Below are positions 50,401 through 62,963 of a DNA stretch of 64,000 nucleotides, in pieces. Both the position numbers and the translations under genes were made by a program. Each line of letters opens with the position of its first letter. Positions within the stretch are counted from its first letter, which is position 1. The DNA lies in assembly GCA_000499405.2 (NCBI GenBank), contig HG738139.1:3080976-3144975 (forward strand), read 5' to 3'. The notes beneath the pieces were generated by a model that worked only from the letters and a program-made list of their open reading frames with translations, made no database searches and was not told the origin of the DNA. The stretch is from Onchocerca volvulus. Its lineage: Eukaryota > Nematoda > Chromadorea > Rhabditida > Onchocercidae.

Positions 50401-53400
50401 TAATTTCAGAAACGCTTTAAAAAAAAATGTATCTTTATACAACTACTGTAACTGATATACGAAGTATACCTGTATGATAACTACTTTAGCTTCTCGTTCT
50501 CGCAAAGTCTTATCACACTTTATCTTTTGGTAAAATATCCGTGCAAGCCATCCACGAAGATATCGCTGGAAAAGATGGCAAATAAAACATCGAAAAAAAA
50601 ATAAATAAATAACTGCAATGTGATGACGGTTCTCTTCTTTTTTTTTTTTTTCGCTTCAGCAAACTGTTTTATGTTGCATTTCTTGTTGAAATATAAGTGC
50701 ATTAATAACCGTGTGTGTACTTACTGCTGAAATAATGATTTCAATGATAAAATTTTGCGCTAATTCCGAAAGACTCTAATAATATAATTACCTGTATTGT
50801 GATTGCAGCCTTCATTCGCTTCGAATCTTCTTCTGCTATTAACTGAGATGATCTCGCAAACTGATCCGGTTCATAAAACTGAAAGATAGTCTACATGAAA
50901 TTTGGGCATATAAGCAACGATGAAATTCACTTCGCCTTCCTTCTATATTATATAAATTTTCTCCTCACAAAAATGAAACTGAATAACTTTGCATAATCAT
51001 TTGGTTCATTTTTGTTTCTATTATTTACAGAATTCTTATGCATACAAAAGATGCTTTTTCGCAAAAAAAAAGGAAAAAAAAAGATATAAATGATGGAAAA
51101 TATCAAAAAAGAAATCTATGGCAAATTTCTTTCTTCATTTCTTCCAAGAAGCATCATTTTATGAAAAATATCAGAATTCACCTTTGAGGTGGTGCGATAT
51201 CGTCGGAAGGCACGTTGTATTGTAACTGCAGCACAAGTAAGCTTATGATATTCATATATGCGTGATAAGAAAATTTTGGTGAAGAGACAGAGTGTTTTTT
51301 CTTCAGGTGTGTTTTTCCATTTTATCAGCATCAACGATGGAATCCCAAAATGATACTCAGCCTGCAATATCATATATCCATACCGATGAACTAATTTCAG
51401 TCACATAATTAATGGTCTTAATCAATGTTCAGCTATTCATTCAAGTGTTACGATGATCAATGAATTAATAGTAGGCTTACAGCATTTGCAATTTGCTCTA
51501 AAACTGTCGTGCCGTCGAAGAGCTCAAACGGTGTACCATATGAATAATATTGCTTCCATAATAAGGAAAACAATTCCCCGTCCGCAAGTTCTAGAGGATT
51601 TCGTATCTAAAAAGTAGAAAAATCTATCAAGTGTGAAACTATTTGTTTCACTATACACCGAACATTCATAAATTTATTCCCACCTCATATGATATACCGA
51701 ACAAGCTCTGAAGTTGATGAGAAATCGAGTCGATCTCAGCATCGCAATTATCTGATTCAATAACATTACCCTACAAACAAACCGGAAAGTACATGAAATT
51801 TATAATGGAAAACAGAAATCATGAGGCAAAATCAATTCAAATAGAAATTGGAAATGCTAAATTGTACCAATTCTTTGCCAACAAATCGCCAGAGAAGTGA
51901 TATAATTTCATCTATATTTCCTTGCACGATACCATCGATATTCACATATAAGTCTTTAATAAATTCAATTATTATCCACGAATAATTTTCAGAAAGTATA
52001 TTAAATTTTGTTCATCTTATTCAAACTTTAATTGATTAAAAGAAAAAAATATTCACTATCTCTGAAATTTCTACTTCACCTTCATAAAGAATTCCTTTTC
52101 GCTTAGCAAAATCAATCACTGTTTTGACATTGCTCACTTTACGAAGCCGATCTCCTCCAGGATCACGCAAACAGTGTATTACTGTATTATATTCCAGATT
52201 AGCTAAAATTTCCACTACCCGTCTGAAATTTATTTTCTTTAAATGAAATTTTGATAATTCCTTCACATTAAAAAAACATATAATGATATAATTCCTTCAC
52301 ATTAAACACTACGCAGAAACATATTAGAAAATTATTACCCAAGAATCAATCCATCGCTAAGATCCTTCAGTAGGTCAGTTACATGATATTGGAACTGTTC
52401 AAAAAACCCTTGTTTACGATCCAGAAAAAGACCCAAACGAGTGAGGGTTTTCGGCAAATTGCTAGTACCAGTCATCAGTTCTCTACTTAACATTACCACC
52501 ACATCATTGATACTCTGGAATATAAATATCTTGAACAACCACGGGAATAATTTATATAGCGATGCATAAATCTGTTTATGAGTTAAAAAACTACAAAATC
52601 CTAAAAAGAAGAATCCCCACCTTATAAACTGACCACTTAACAAAAAGACAGCGGTTTTTTCTCGATATTATATTATCTCGCCATGCTTTGTCAACAATGA
52701 ACAAAAACTGGCATATTTTTATTAAAAAATGCTGTAGAAGAGCTTCTGCACCTTGGTCGTTGATGAGCATTCTGAAAAAATGGAGTAGAATTTGCTCTCC
52801 AATAAAAATTCCCTCATATTTGGGCTTTGAGAAACTTACTTTGTTTTTCCTTGCATGTATTTCCGATTATTTATGATTTTGGAATTTTTAAATATGTTTT
52901 GCGTAATTACAGAAGCAATGTTCCTGAGTTGACTTTTGCAGTCGGTTCTTATTCCTATATTGATAGATAAGATAGTTTCCAAGCCCAACTGAAGATAGAA
53001 CGGATGAAAACTCAGAAGAAGGCTGAGCAATTCTGTCTGTAGCCCTGAAATTTCTTCAATTACAATTTTTTGATAGTTTATAGAAATCTCTATATGAAAT
53101 GATATCTTAATATTACCATATTCAAATTATTTCAGGAAGAAAACTTGCCGATATTAGCGTAAACTCGTCTATCCATTCTAATTGCAATCTTACCATCTTT
53201 TACGATATTAACAATTTCATTCGGGATCGGTGAGCTTTTATATAATAAACGAAATCTGAAAAAATTTTGACTGAGAAAAAATGACTTGGAATCAACTTTA
53301 TAATTTTTCAATTGACTGATAATTAATTTAACGTTACCTAGCTCGCATTTCACTGAGTTCATTTGTAGCCATAAAATACTTGTAGCCGATATTAGTTTGC

Positions 53401-55858
53401 GGTTCATTATTTTTCATTGTCGGAATCTCATTCCCTGATGTCAGTAGTTTCTTCAGATACTGTTCAGCATCTAGAATTCAATAAACGAAAAGAATTAGAA
53501 AACTGCAATGAAAGTTCAAAAAAGATAAAAATGAATTATGCAGTTACCTTTCTTGCTTTTTACTAGACTTTCACTGCTATTATCGACCTCATTTTTTTCA
53601 TCAAGTAGGAAATTCAGCCATGATGTTAATGCTGCTAGATGGGTTGATTTTTTATCCATTTCTGTTTTCGCTTGTCGGTCAACGAAATTACGCTCGACTG
53701 TAAAAGAAATATTAATTTGAAAAAAAATCAAATAATCAATTATTGAAAGCTCCAAATTTTCGGGGACGGAAAAAAATAAAAAGATGCAACTGAATAATAC
53801 AGTTGAAAAAAAAAAAAAAGGGAATAAAAAAATCAGATCTTTTTTACATATTTGTTGAGTAAGTAAAGATGCAAAAAAAAATATGGCTTTTATTTAATTT
53901 TTAAATTAAGCTTGCTTAATCGTGACTAAAGCATAATTAGAATGGCCATCTTTTTTTGGGATATAAGTTCGCATGATAAAAGGGTCTTCAATGTGACAAG
54001 AAATTCGAACAAAGGTAAGTGGAGAAAATTGTAAGATCAGTTAAATGCAAAGATGATATAAAATTAAGTAATTGAATTTAAAGTATTACACCTGTATGTA
54101 TTAATGGCTGGACAACATAGGTGGCGTTTGTTGCTTTGCTGGAATCCGAAATAGAATTGATTGTGGTATTCAGCGGAAATCGAAGAGAAACGTCAGTATT
54201 CTCATTTTCTTCATGATTATTGGTGGAATTTGGTGTCTCAAAAACTGAGGTTAGAAATTTTCCTTCCGTTTCATGCAGATTGATGTGATCATAAGATGAA
54301 CTCGATTCTGAAAAATTTATATGCCATGAGCTTTAATCGGAGACAAAATACCAAAAATTACTGAATAAAGTTAGTGGAATTTACCTTAGAAAAAGACTGT
54401 AACTTACTTTTAATCCTTGTTTTTTGTAGTTCATGTCTTTTTTTCAGCAGTTCGAGTTTTTTCTTCATTGTCGTGCTTGAGGCATCAGTACCGGGTGAAA
54501 AGTGTAACAAAACTCTGGTGCGAGATTTGCAGATATTATCAACTTAAACTTGGAGTATTATTGCCGACAAACATACAAATTAATAAAACAAATACTATCA
54601 TAAGGAAGAACTAGAATAATAAAGCTTTTCAAATAATCGAACTTAGGCGATTTCTTCAGTTGTTCTTGCGTTTTAAGGATGTATCGAACTGACTAACTCA
54701 TATGTTATTAGCAACTTCAAAAAAAAAAAAAAACTAGGAGAAAGCAGTGAAATTTATACCTGAGGGTGATTTTTGTTGGATTATTCGTTTGTCCGAAGAA
54801 CTGTGCGGAACAAAAAAGGAGGTATCCTGTGATAAAATATGAATTTCAATAAAAATCAAAATGCCTTTTCTTTTGTAATGATAAATGAAAATCAGGTATT
54901 AATCTTCCTTTTTTTTTGGGGTTAGTGAGTTGTCTTGTCGTGTTTTTTTTACACCTATCTCAACTAAAAAAAAAAAAAAAAAAATAAAAACCAATAACGG
55001 CCCATAGAAATTGACTAAAATAATTGATAAAAATGGCAAGTAATAATAAGTATATCTGTCGTACTGAAATATAAGATTGGCAGGTACAGAAATATCAAGT
55101 TTTTTTTAATTATATAAAAAACTTGAAGAAAAAAAAACTCGTCATTACTTACTATATATCCTATATACTTGAAATTTCCTAGAAGCTAATTTTTGTTAAA
55201 GAAAAGCTAGTTCAATAAAGCAATAAATAAATTTTTCACCTCTTTGTCACATCTGTCATTTACAATTGTTTGGCTTCGTGAAAAGTAGCGAAATGAATCC
55301 AGCTGTGATTTGTAAACAGTATTTTCTCTAAGATTTGTAAAATTGTGACAAGGGGTGGTCGATGTAAATTCATTCTGTGGCAAAGTCCAAGAAAAAACAT
55401 TATGGTCTATTGGTCTTGATGGGTTGTTTCCAATAGCACTGCCTTCATGATGTTCATTACTTACTTTTGCTAAAAATCGCATATTAATTAAAATATTATT
55501 AAAACTAGCAACACTGTCTGATCACTTTCTACAATCATCTTCCGGACGGACAAGAAGACATAACTTCCAAGAGATTAATTATGTCGGTAATAAATATTTC
55601 CCACTAAATGACTTCTTGATTAGATTATCACTGTTTCAAATCAATCAAATTAAAGCGATTACTCAAGGCTTTCGGTCCTAAATCTTTCACGAAAGTTTCT
55701 TTTTTGCTTACACTATCATATTTGTTGACATTTTCGCATCATGATAAAAAAGGAATAGTATATGGGACATATAAGTAAGATAAGGAAAAAAATTATCAAA
55801 AGCAAGTGAATGATAAACCTTCACAAACATGCGCCATCACTTTCTTGATATCTTCCAT
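47430..55858 (-). CDS. aspm-1: ASPM (abnormal spindle) homologue (27 exons, about 1184 aa)
   Basis: Spindle-pole protein that binds microtubule minus ends and, through IQ motifs, calmodulin; in worms ASPM-1 works with LIN-5 in meiotic spindle positioning. Minus-strand exons by 5' edge: 55858, 55469, 54826, 54542, 54307, 53697, 53470, 53255, 53044, 52771, 52514, 52222, 51953, 51770, 51606, 51361, 50878, 50565, 50237, 50067, 49765, 48935, 48687, 48510, 48170, 47887, 47543. Residues 1-230 look disordered; LTSWLNFLL then IVKDGKIAIRMDRRVYANIG match the ASPM core. Calponin-homology regions run about 430-690 (LQHFLIKICQF, GGDRLRKVSNV, IDEIISLLWRF). IQ motifs run about 730-990 (VTIQRAFRRYR, RGWLAR repeated), and a helical C-terminus follows (NNGGLECILDALDG). 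One intron has a GC donor (53148). The last junction is uncertain: exon 47887 may end at 47738 (modelled) or 47680. Confidence 0.9.
49214..49317 (-). pseudogene. dead IQ-repeat exon (2) in an ASPM intron
   Basis: After a good acceptor (CTTCTAG) the minus strand reads RFFCRWIAQRNYCLNA, then a TGA. In shifted frame comes RKLVFHEK, and finally KNATLIVQ ending GTACAG. This copies the pattern of neighbouring 32-residue IQ exons (R..RGWLAR..Y....ENAALIIQ|GT), but it has a stop, a length change (104 instead of 96 bases) and ATGGGT in place of the GT donor. Confidence 0.75.
49461..49553 (-). pseudogene. IQ-repeat exon (1) lacking a GT donor
   Basis: Open 31-codon exon-like unit RYARGWLIRKNYREMRHKAP to YVAVILQ after a TTTTAG acceptor, matching the neighbouring IQ exons in phase and length, but followed by ATATATTAAT instead of GT. 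Read through, it stops within three codons. A GTAAAC at 49492 could act as a donor but would leave phase 1, which fits no downstream exon. Skipping it joins exons 49765-49670 and 48935-48774 in phase. Confidence 0.65.
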
Positions 55859-55892
55859 CGATATTTTCACCCTGGTCCAATAATTCCACTTC

Positions 55893-56422
55893 CTATTAAC
55901 AAACAATAACAAATCACTGTTAATTATTTTGGAAAAAAGAAAAAAACGTTAATTTATCACTAAATTTCCCGAATAAGTACTGAACTTTGATGTATATGAT
56001 AGAAACATAATGAATTAGCTATATATAGTACCATTTAAATCTCAATTTATAAAAGTACCATTTAAATCTCAATTTATAAATTCGATTATAGCGGAAGAGA
56101 TTTAACTTGTATAATTGCAACATTTTTAAATCATTAAATTCTCGGATAAGTTAGATTATTATGTAAGCTTATTATTGCAGTTCTTTTTATTCAAAATAAT
56201 TATAATTTAAATTAATCCCATTCAATTTTATCATTACTTGCAAATTAATTGATGTATTAAACTTTACCGAAACATATTTCGTAATATGGAAAGCTACAAA
56301 TAATTGCACTCATATGAAACTTTAAAAAGAACATGCATTGATTAATCTTTCTTGTGCTTATTACTTCCTGTCAATATATTCTGTTGGAAAAATTTGAACA
56401 TCAAAAGAAAAGAAATTAAATA
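55893..56422. other. intergenic upstream of ASPM
   Basis: AT-rich; holds a perfect 27-bp tandem duplication at 56027-56080 (unit begins AGTACCATTTAAATCTCAAT). GTTTGTTAATAG on the minus strand ending at 55893 is a candidate ASPM trans-splice acceptor. No exon seen. Confidence 0.5.
56027..56080. repeat. perfect 27-bp tandem duplication
   Basis: Two identical adjacent 27-base units, 56027-56053 and 56054-56080. Confidence 0.95.
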
Positions 56423-56653
56423 ATGCAAAGATCAGAAATTATTATCACTCTTATCACTCCTATCTTTCTTGCCACTGCGGAAATACTTGAGATAGAAGTG
56501 CACAAAATGTTTGAGATCCCAAAAAAAAGTCGCATTAACGGATCCGGAAATGTTCTCGAAATAGAACTTCTCCAAAAACCCGAAAAAACATCCAACAAAG
56601 CCGGAAACATGTCCAATCCGTCCAACAAGTACAAAATTTCAAAATTGAATTAG
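56423..56653 (+). CDS. possible small secreted protein, 76 aa
   Basis: Single-exon open frame starting MQRSEIIITLITPIFLATAE, which looks like a cleavable signal peptide with a site near Ala17-Ala19. The tail is charged and hydrophilic (MFEIPKKSRINGSGNVLEIE, NKAGNMSNPSNKY). The region is richer in C and G than its flanks and lacks homopolymer runs typical of local non-coding DNA. No family recognised, no cysteines. The antisense frame is also open, so chance cannot be excluded. Confidence 0.35.
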   Translation: MQRSEIIITLITPIFLATAEILEIEVHKMFEIPKKSRINGSGNVLEIELLQKPEKTSNKAGNMSNPSNKYKISKLN

Positions 56654-57297
56654 CCGCAAAATTTGCGCATTGTATATAGCAGCCCTAAAGCGCATTGTTG
56701 CACAATTCTTATGGCATGCTGCTTGTTTTGCATGCATTTGCTTTCTCATTGTTGTCATTGTTGATGTATAATAGTTCTATTTACTAACAAATTTGGCAAC
56801 CAAATCTAAATCAAACTTTCGAATTCATTTTTAAATTCATCCAAAACTCTTCTCAAATCTTTTCGTTATGAATATTTCGATTATAATCGAAAAATTGATT
56901 TTTATTTTCAGAATTAATTTGATTTCTAGAATTATGCTTATTATTTACTAATTGTAATTTATTTGCGTCACAAATCGAGATTAATTTTCGGCAAAGTTGA
57001 ACCATTTCATTGCAATATGATGCTAATTTTTATGGTGCTGCATTATAATTTGTATAAAAGCTCATAACTGGTCCTGGGCTTGAAGTAGTTATTAAGGCCT
57101 GTAACAAGGGCTTGTTTTGTTACATTTGCACGAGATGATCAATTTTCGAAGGGAATGATCAAGATCAACTAGCTTGACATAAGGAATAATATTATAATAT
57201 CTATAAATTAACAACCTCCTAACTTACTAAGAATATTGTCATATTTTCGATTTTCATCAAATTTCTAAACTATTTTGAATAGCTTTTCAGCTGGATA

Positions 57298-57802
57298 ATG
57301 TTCAAAAATATATTGGATAAGATGACGAACATTCAAGATATCCATACTGTAAGTTACTTAATATTTCAATTAGTAAAATATGATTCACTCAACTCTTGAT
57401 TATTATGTCCCATACCTTCTTTAATAAAACTTTACCATGTTTACTAATTTCTCTATAAGTATGATAAATAAGTGATTAAAGAGATTTTTAATAAAAATCA
57501 AATGTTATTACTGATAAGAAGCAATTATTTTACAATCACTGAAAGCATTATAGTAAGCCTCAAAAAATATAGTTTGAATTATGATTACAATAACTATTAA
57601 TCAAAATATAATCATTTAATGGTTGTCAGTAACTAACTTGTAATTCATAGCTATCCCTTTCATACTTTTGTTCATTTAATAACAATTGAATTCTAATTAA
57701 ATAATTTTATGGTATATATTATAGCGCAGAGAACTCGATGTGATTCAAAGATTACGCAAATTCAATCAAAGTTATTGCGAATCATTTAATAATTTTTATT
57801 AG
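57298..57802 (+). CDS. tiny two-exon ORF, 42 aa, upstream of CISD3-like gene
   Basis: GCTTTTCAG ends at 57290, seven bases before an ATG. Exon 1 (57298-57348) ends ACT|GTAAGT, and exon 2 (57725-57802) begins after TTATAG and ends in TAG. Together MFKNILDKMTNIQDIHT + RRELDVIQRLRKFNQSYCES...FNNFY. Consensus splice sites on both sides and an amphipathic, Arg/Lys-rich sequence favour a real small protein, perhaps mitochondrial; I do not recognise it. Alternatively it is an upstream ORF of the CISD3-like transcript, whose ATG lies 38 bases after the stop. Confidence 0.45.
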
Positions 57803-57840
57803 CAAAAAAAATAGCAATATATATTCTCATTCATTTCAAA

Positions 57841-58757
57841 ATGAAATTTGTTGTAACTCATGCTCAGGTTAAAATTCTATGGCGTGCAAGAAGTGGCGTG
57901 AAATTATTAAATCCTTCGGCCGTTTTGTATCCTGAAATAGGTATATGTTTGGACGACAAACCAATAAGATTGAAGCTACATAAAGGCGAGCAATATTCCT
58001 GGTGTTCATGTGGCTTGTCCGGAAACCAAGTAAACATTAGTTTTTTGTAGATAATTTAGTGTGCATTTTGCTTGATTTTTACTTTCTATAAAACTGTGAA
58101 TTATGAATTTATGGGTTTTCTTGCTGATTTCAATAAATCGATCAAATTACTATTTATTGCTTTTTTCTACTCAATTGAAATTTGAGATAATTATGATGTT
58201 TTAGCCATGGTGCGATGGTAGTCATAATGCAGAAGGTGTCACAACATTAAGACCTGTACATTTCGAGGTTGAAAAAGATGGAGAATATAATATTTGCGGA
58301 TGTAAAGCAACAAAAAACCGTCCGCTTTGCGACGGTCAACATGTCAAGGTATAGTTTCTTCAGCAAGAAGTGACGCTATAAATTCTTAAATTTAAAGACG
58401 CTTTTTGTTACATTTTTCTAAATCTCGTAAAGATCTGAATATTTTAGAAATATTTCTATGAAACCACTATTGGCAGCCGCGCCGTTGTTAAAGGAATCGT
58501 TAAATGAATTTAGTTGTTCTTGAAATTCATAATTTCATGGAACTTTATCACTAAACTATTTATAATATCATATTGTTGGTTTTAATTGGAAATGAATTTC
58601 TTCTACTCAAATCTATCTTTTGTTTGATGAGTTGCAGGTGAAAAAACGACGATATACGGATCCACCTCAATATTGTGCATATGCCGAATCACCTGTTTAT
58701 GAAGGGGTAGCCAATAAGCTCGGATATAAACCAAAACAAGGGCGCTGGCACTTTTGA
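57841..58757 (+). CDS. CISD3-type double CDGSH iron-sulfur protein (3 exons, 150 aa)
   Basis: Mitochondrial NEET-family protein; CISD3 (MiNT/Miner2) is a monomer with two 2Fe-2S CDGSH sites. Exons 57841-58029, 58205-58348 and 58638-58757, in phase. Site 1 is WCSCGLSGNQPWCDGSH (about residues 57-73) and site 2 ICGCKATKNRPLCDGQH (about 92-108); each has the three Cys and one His that hold the cluster. The second site has Gln in place of Ser in CDGSH. The N-terminus is basic without acidic residues (KFVVTHAQVKILWRARSGVK), fitting a mitochondrial presequence. The C-terminus (KKRRYTDPPQYCAYAESPVY) extends past the human protein. A second in-frame terminal exon is present at 58448-58507. Confidence 0.93.
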
Positions 58758-58929
58758 ATTTAGTAAATGTAAGAAGAGAAATGAATATGTTAATATGTTT
58801 AGTTCATTTGTATATGCTTAGTTCATTTGTATAATAAACTGGAATTTCAAATTTTCAATTTCATTTCGAATCAACATTAGAACAGAAATTAGAAAGGAAG
58901 AATATATATATATATATATATTACAAGTT

Positions 58930-61119
58930 TTACTCAAGATCATCAATATAGTTTCCTTCGGCAGCCAAAGCATTAAGCTTTGCTCTTTGCCGAAATATTG
59001 CTTGTGCTTCTTTCGGACCATGTATCATCCAAGCTTTTAGAGCTGAAGTTTGTAGAGCTCGACCGTAACTGCAAAATATATTCTATCACTAACTATAATG
59101 ATCTCAGAAATTCCACAAATGGAATTTGAATTTTCGGTAAGCAGATTCCTAATAGAACATGTTTGGAAATACAAACGACGCAAACCTGAAAGAAAGTTTC
59201 CATGGTTTGTTGATTTTTATTTTATTAATTTCATTCAAATTTCTAGTAGCGTCACTCTCCGACTGACCACCGGACAAAAAAACAATGCCGGGCACTGCTG
59301 CAGGAACTGTTCTCAATAGCGCTGTCAATGTTTTGTTAGCGATTTTGTCATGTCCAACCTTGAATTCATAATTGCAGTTCCGAGAATGAATATTTTATAT
59401 TGCAACTGTTGCAAATTAATTTGAAATTTCCTAAAATTTACCTTATTAGACGCTTTTCATGACTTATTCATCTAATAAAAACCACTCACTAAAGTTAAAT
59501 AAAAAACCTTTTCTGTGGATTTTGATCCTGTCACAACCATATTCGGTTTTAGAAGGGTACCTTCGAGGTAAACATTATAATCATGAAGTGATTTATAAAC
59601 TTCTGCTAGGACTTGTTCCGTAACTTTTTTAGTCCTTTCCAAATCATGTTCACCATTGCAAAGAACCTAAAAATTTAAATCTTTGCTGGTCAAATATGTA
59701 AAGAAGTATTATATTTTTAGGAACTGACTATTTAAATTAATAAAGTAGTTCGATTTATAAAAATCAGAGGAAGACTTTCAAAATTAATAATAGAACCTCC
59801 GGCTCAATTATTGGTACTAATCCTGCCTGCTGACTTGAAACTGCATACTGTGCTAAAATCTTGGCATTTTCCTTCATAATTTTTCTTGATGGTGTAGTTT
59901 TGGAAATCACATATACGCAACGCCATTTCGCAAACTGACACCCGCCTTTTTTGAAATATTTAGCTCTTTCTTTCAAATCATCCAGACCTATAAAATAATT
60001 CATGAGAATAATTCCCAGATTTAATCTGGGTTCTATTCATTTAAAAATTAGGAAACTATATATCCTTTCAGAAAAGAGAATCAAAAATTATAATTGCAAA
60101 GAGATATTTACTCACCGCTTGTGATATATTCTGAACTTCTATCAAACTGTTTAAGACCTTTGTCAAGTTTAATTCCCGGCAATATGCCGGCTTCTCTGAT
60201 GATATCCACAAAACTTTTACCGGCATCATCTTTCTAAATTGGAAGACATCAAGAAGAGAGTAAAGAGATTATTCTCTTTTCCGTAGTAATTTTCTGCAAG
60301 TTTTCAAAAAAAGATTTTCATTTTCAACTTGACAATATATGAATTATTTTAATGACTGCTGAATGTATACTACTTGCGCAACTATAAGTTTGCAGAAATG
60401 AGACTCGAGTTGTAAACTTCTTGCTACTTCAAAAATAATCCATCAACTATTTCCATGCTTACTATATTATAATAAATTGGTAATTTACCTGATTAAATGT
60501 TTCTTCATGTAATATAATTCCAGAGATATATTGTGAAATATTTGTTGTTGTAAACAATAAATGCCGATAATTCTTCCGGTTCTTTGCGTTATTTTCTATT
60601 CCAATCACGGCGAATCGTTTACCTATCGTGTCTGAAATTTATAAAAAACTAGATGAAATTCTGATAATTTTCCCGAGATCTTCACTTCATTATACTAATC
60701 ATGTGAAAATGAATAATTTCATATGTAACATATGGATATATGAAACGATGCCTAGCAAATTAAATGGTTATTTTACATTACTTTTTTCATAATTTTCATC
60801 ATATAATAGCTAATGCTATGTTGATGGTAATGAAAAGTACTGAAGTATTCCAAAATTAATTTAAATTTTGATAAGATGCCAATATCTCACCAATGCTTTC
60901 ATCAGCGGCTAGAATACCTTTTCCAGGTTCCATAAGTTTCCGGGCGATTGCATACAATTCATCCTGTTGATTTTTGCTAAGCGTTGCTACTCCAACAATC
61001 GTTTCCTTTGCTCCGAAAACATTTTCATTGTTGCTGGTACCTCGATAGTATGTCAAAAGAATACTTCCAACGATCACCAATATTCCATCAATTAATATTC
61101 GATATATATTCAGTGGCAT
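58930..61119 (-). CDS. divergent class I fructose-bisphosphate aldolase with N-terminal hydrophobic extension (7 exons, 383 aa)
   Basis: Glycolytic/gluconeogenic cleavage of fructose-1,6-bisphosphate by Schiff-base chemistry. Exons: 61119-60891, 60631-60489, 60233-60116, 59987-59797, 59666-59508, 59358-59186, 59068-58930, all in phase. Catalytic set present: Asp in LAADES, Lys in GIKLDKG, Lys in FAKWRCVY, Glu in IIEPE, Schiff-base Lys267 in [10 protein letters not shown] (Lys229 in rabbit), and SYGRAL near the end. Odd features: about 38 extra N-terminal residues with a hydrophobic stretch ([18 protein letters not shown]), a STG-to-SID change after LAADE, and a C-terminus stopping at GNYIDDLE without the usual terminal Tyr tail. 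TTTTCAG on the minus strand 21 bases before the ATG is a candidate trans-splice acceptor. Convergent with the CISD3-like gene and divergent from Ub-S27a. Confidence 0.92.
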
Positions 61120-62915
<1,796 letters not shown>

Positions 62916-62963
62916 TATTGTACTTGTTATTTATGTTATTTTTTGGAAACCTTTCGCAATAAA

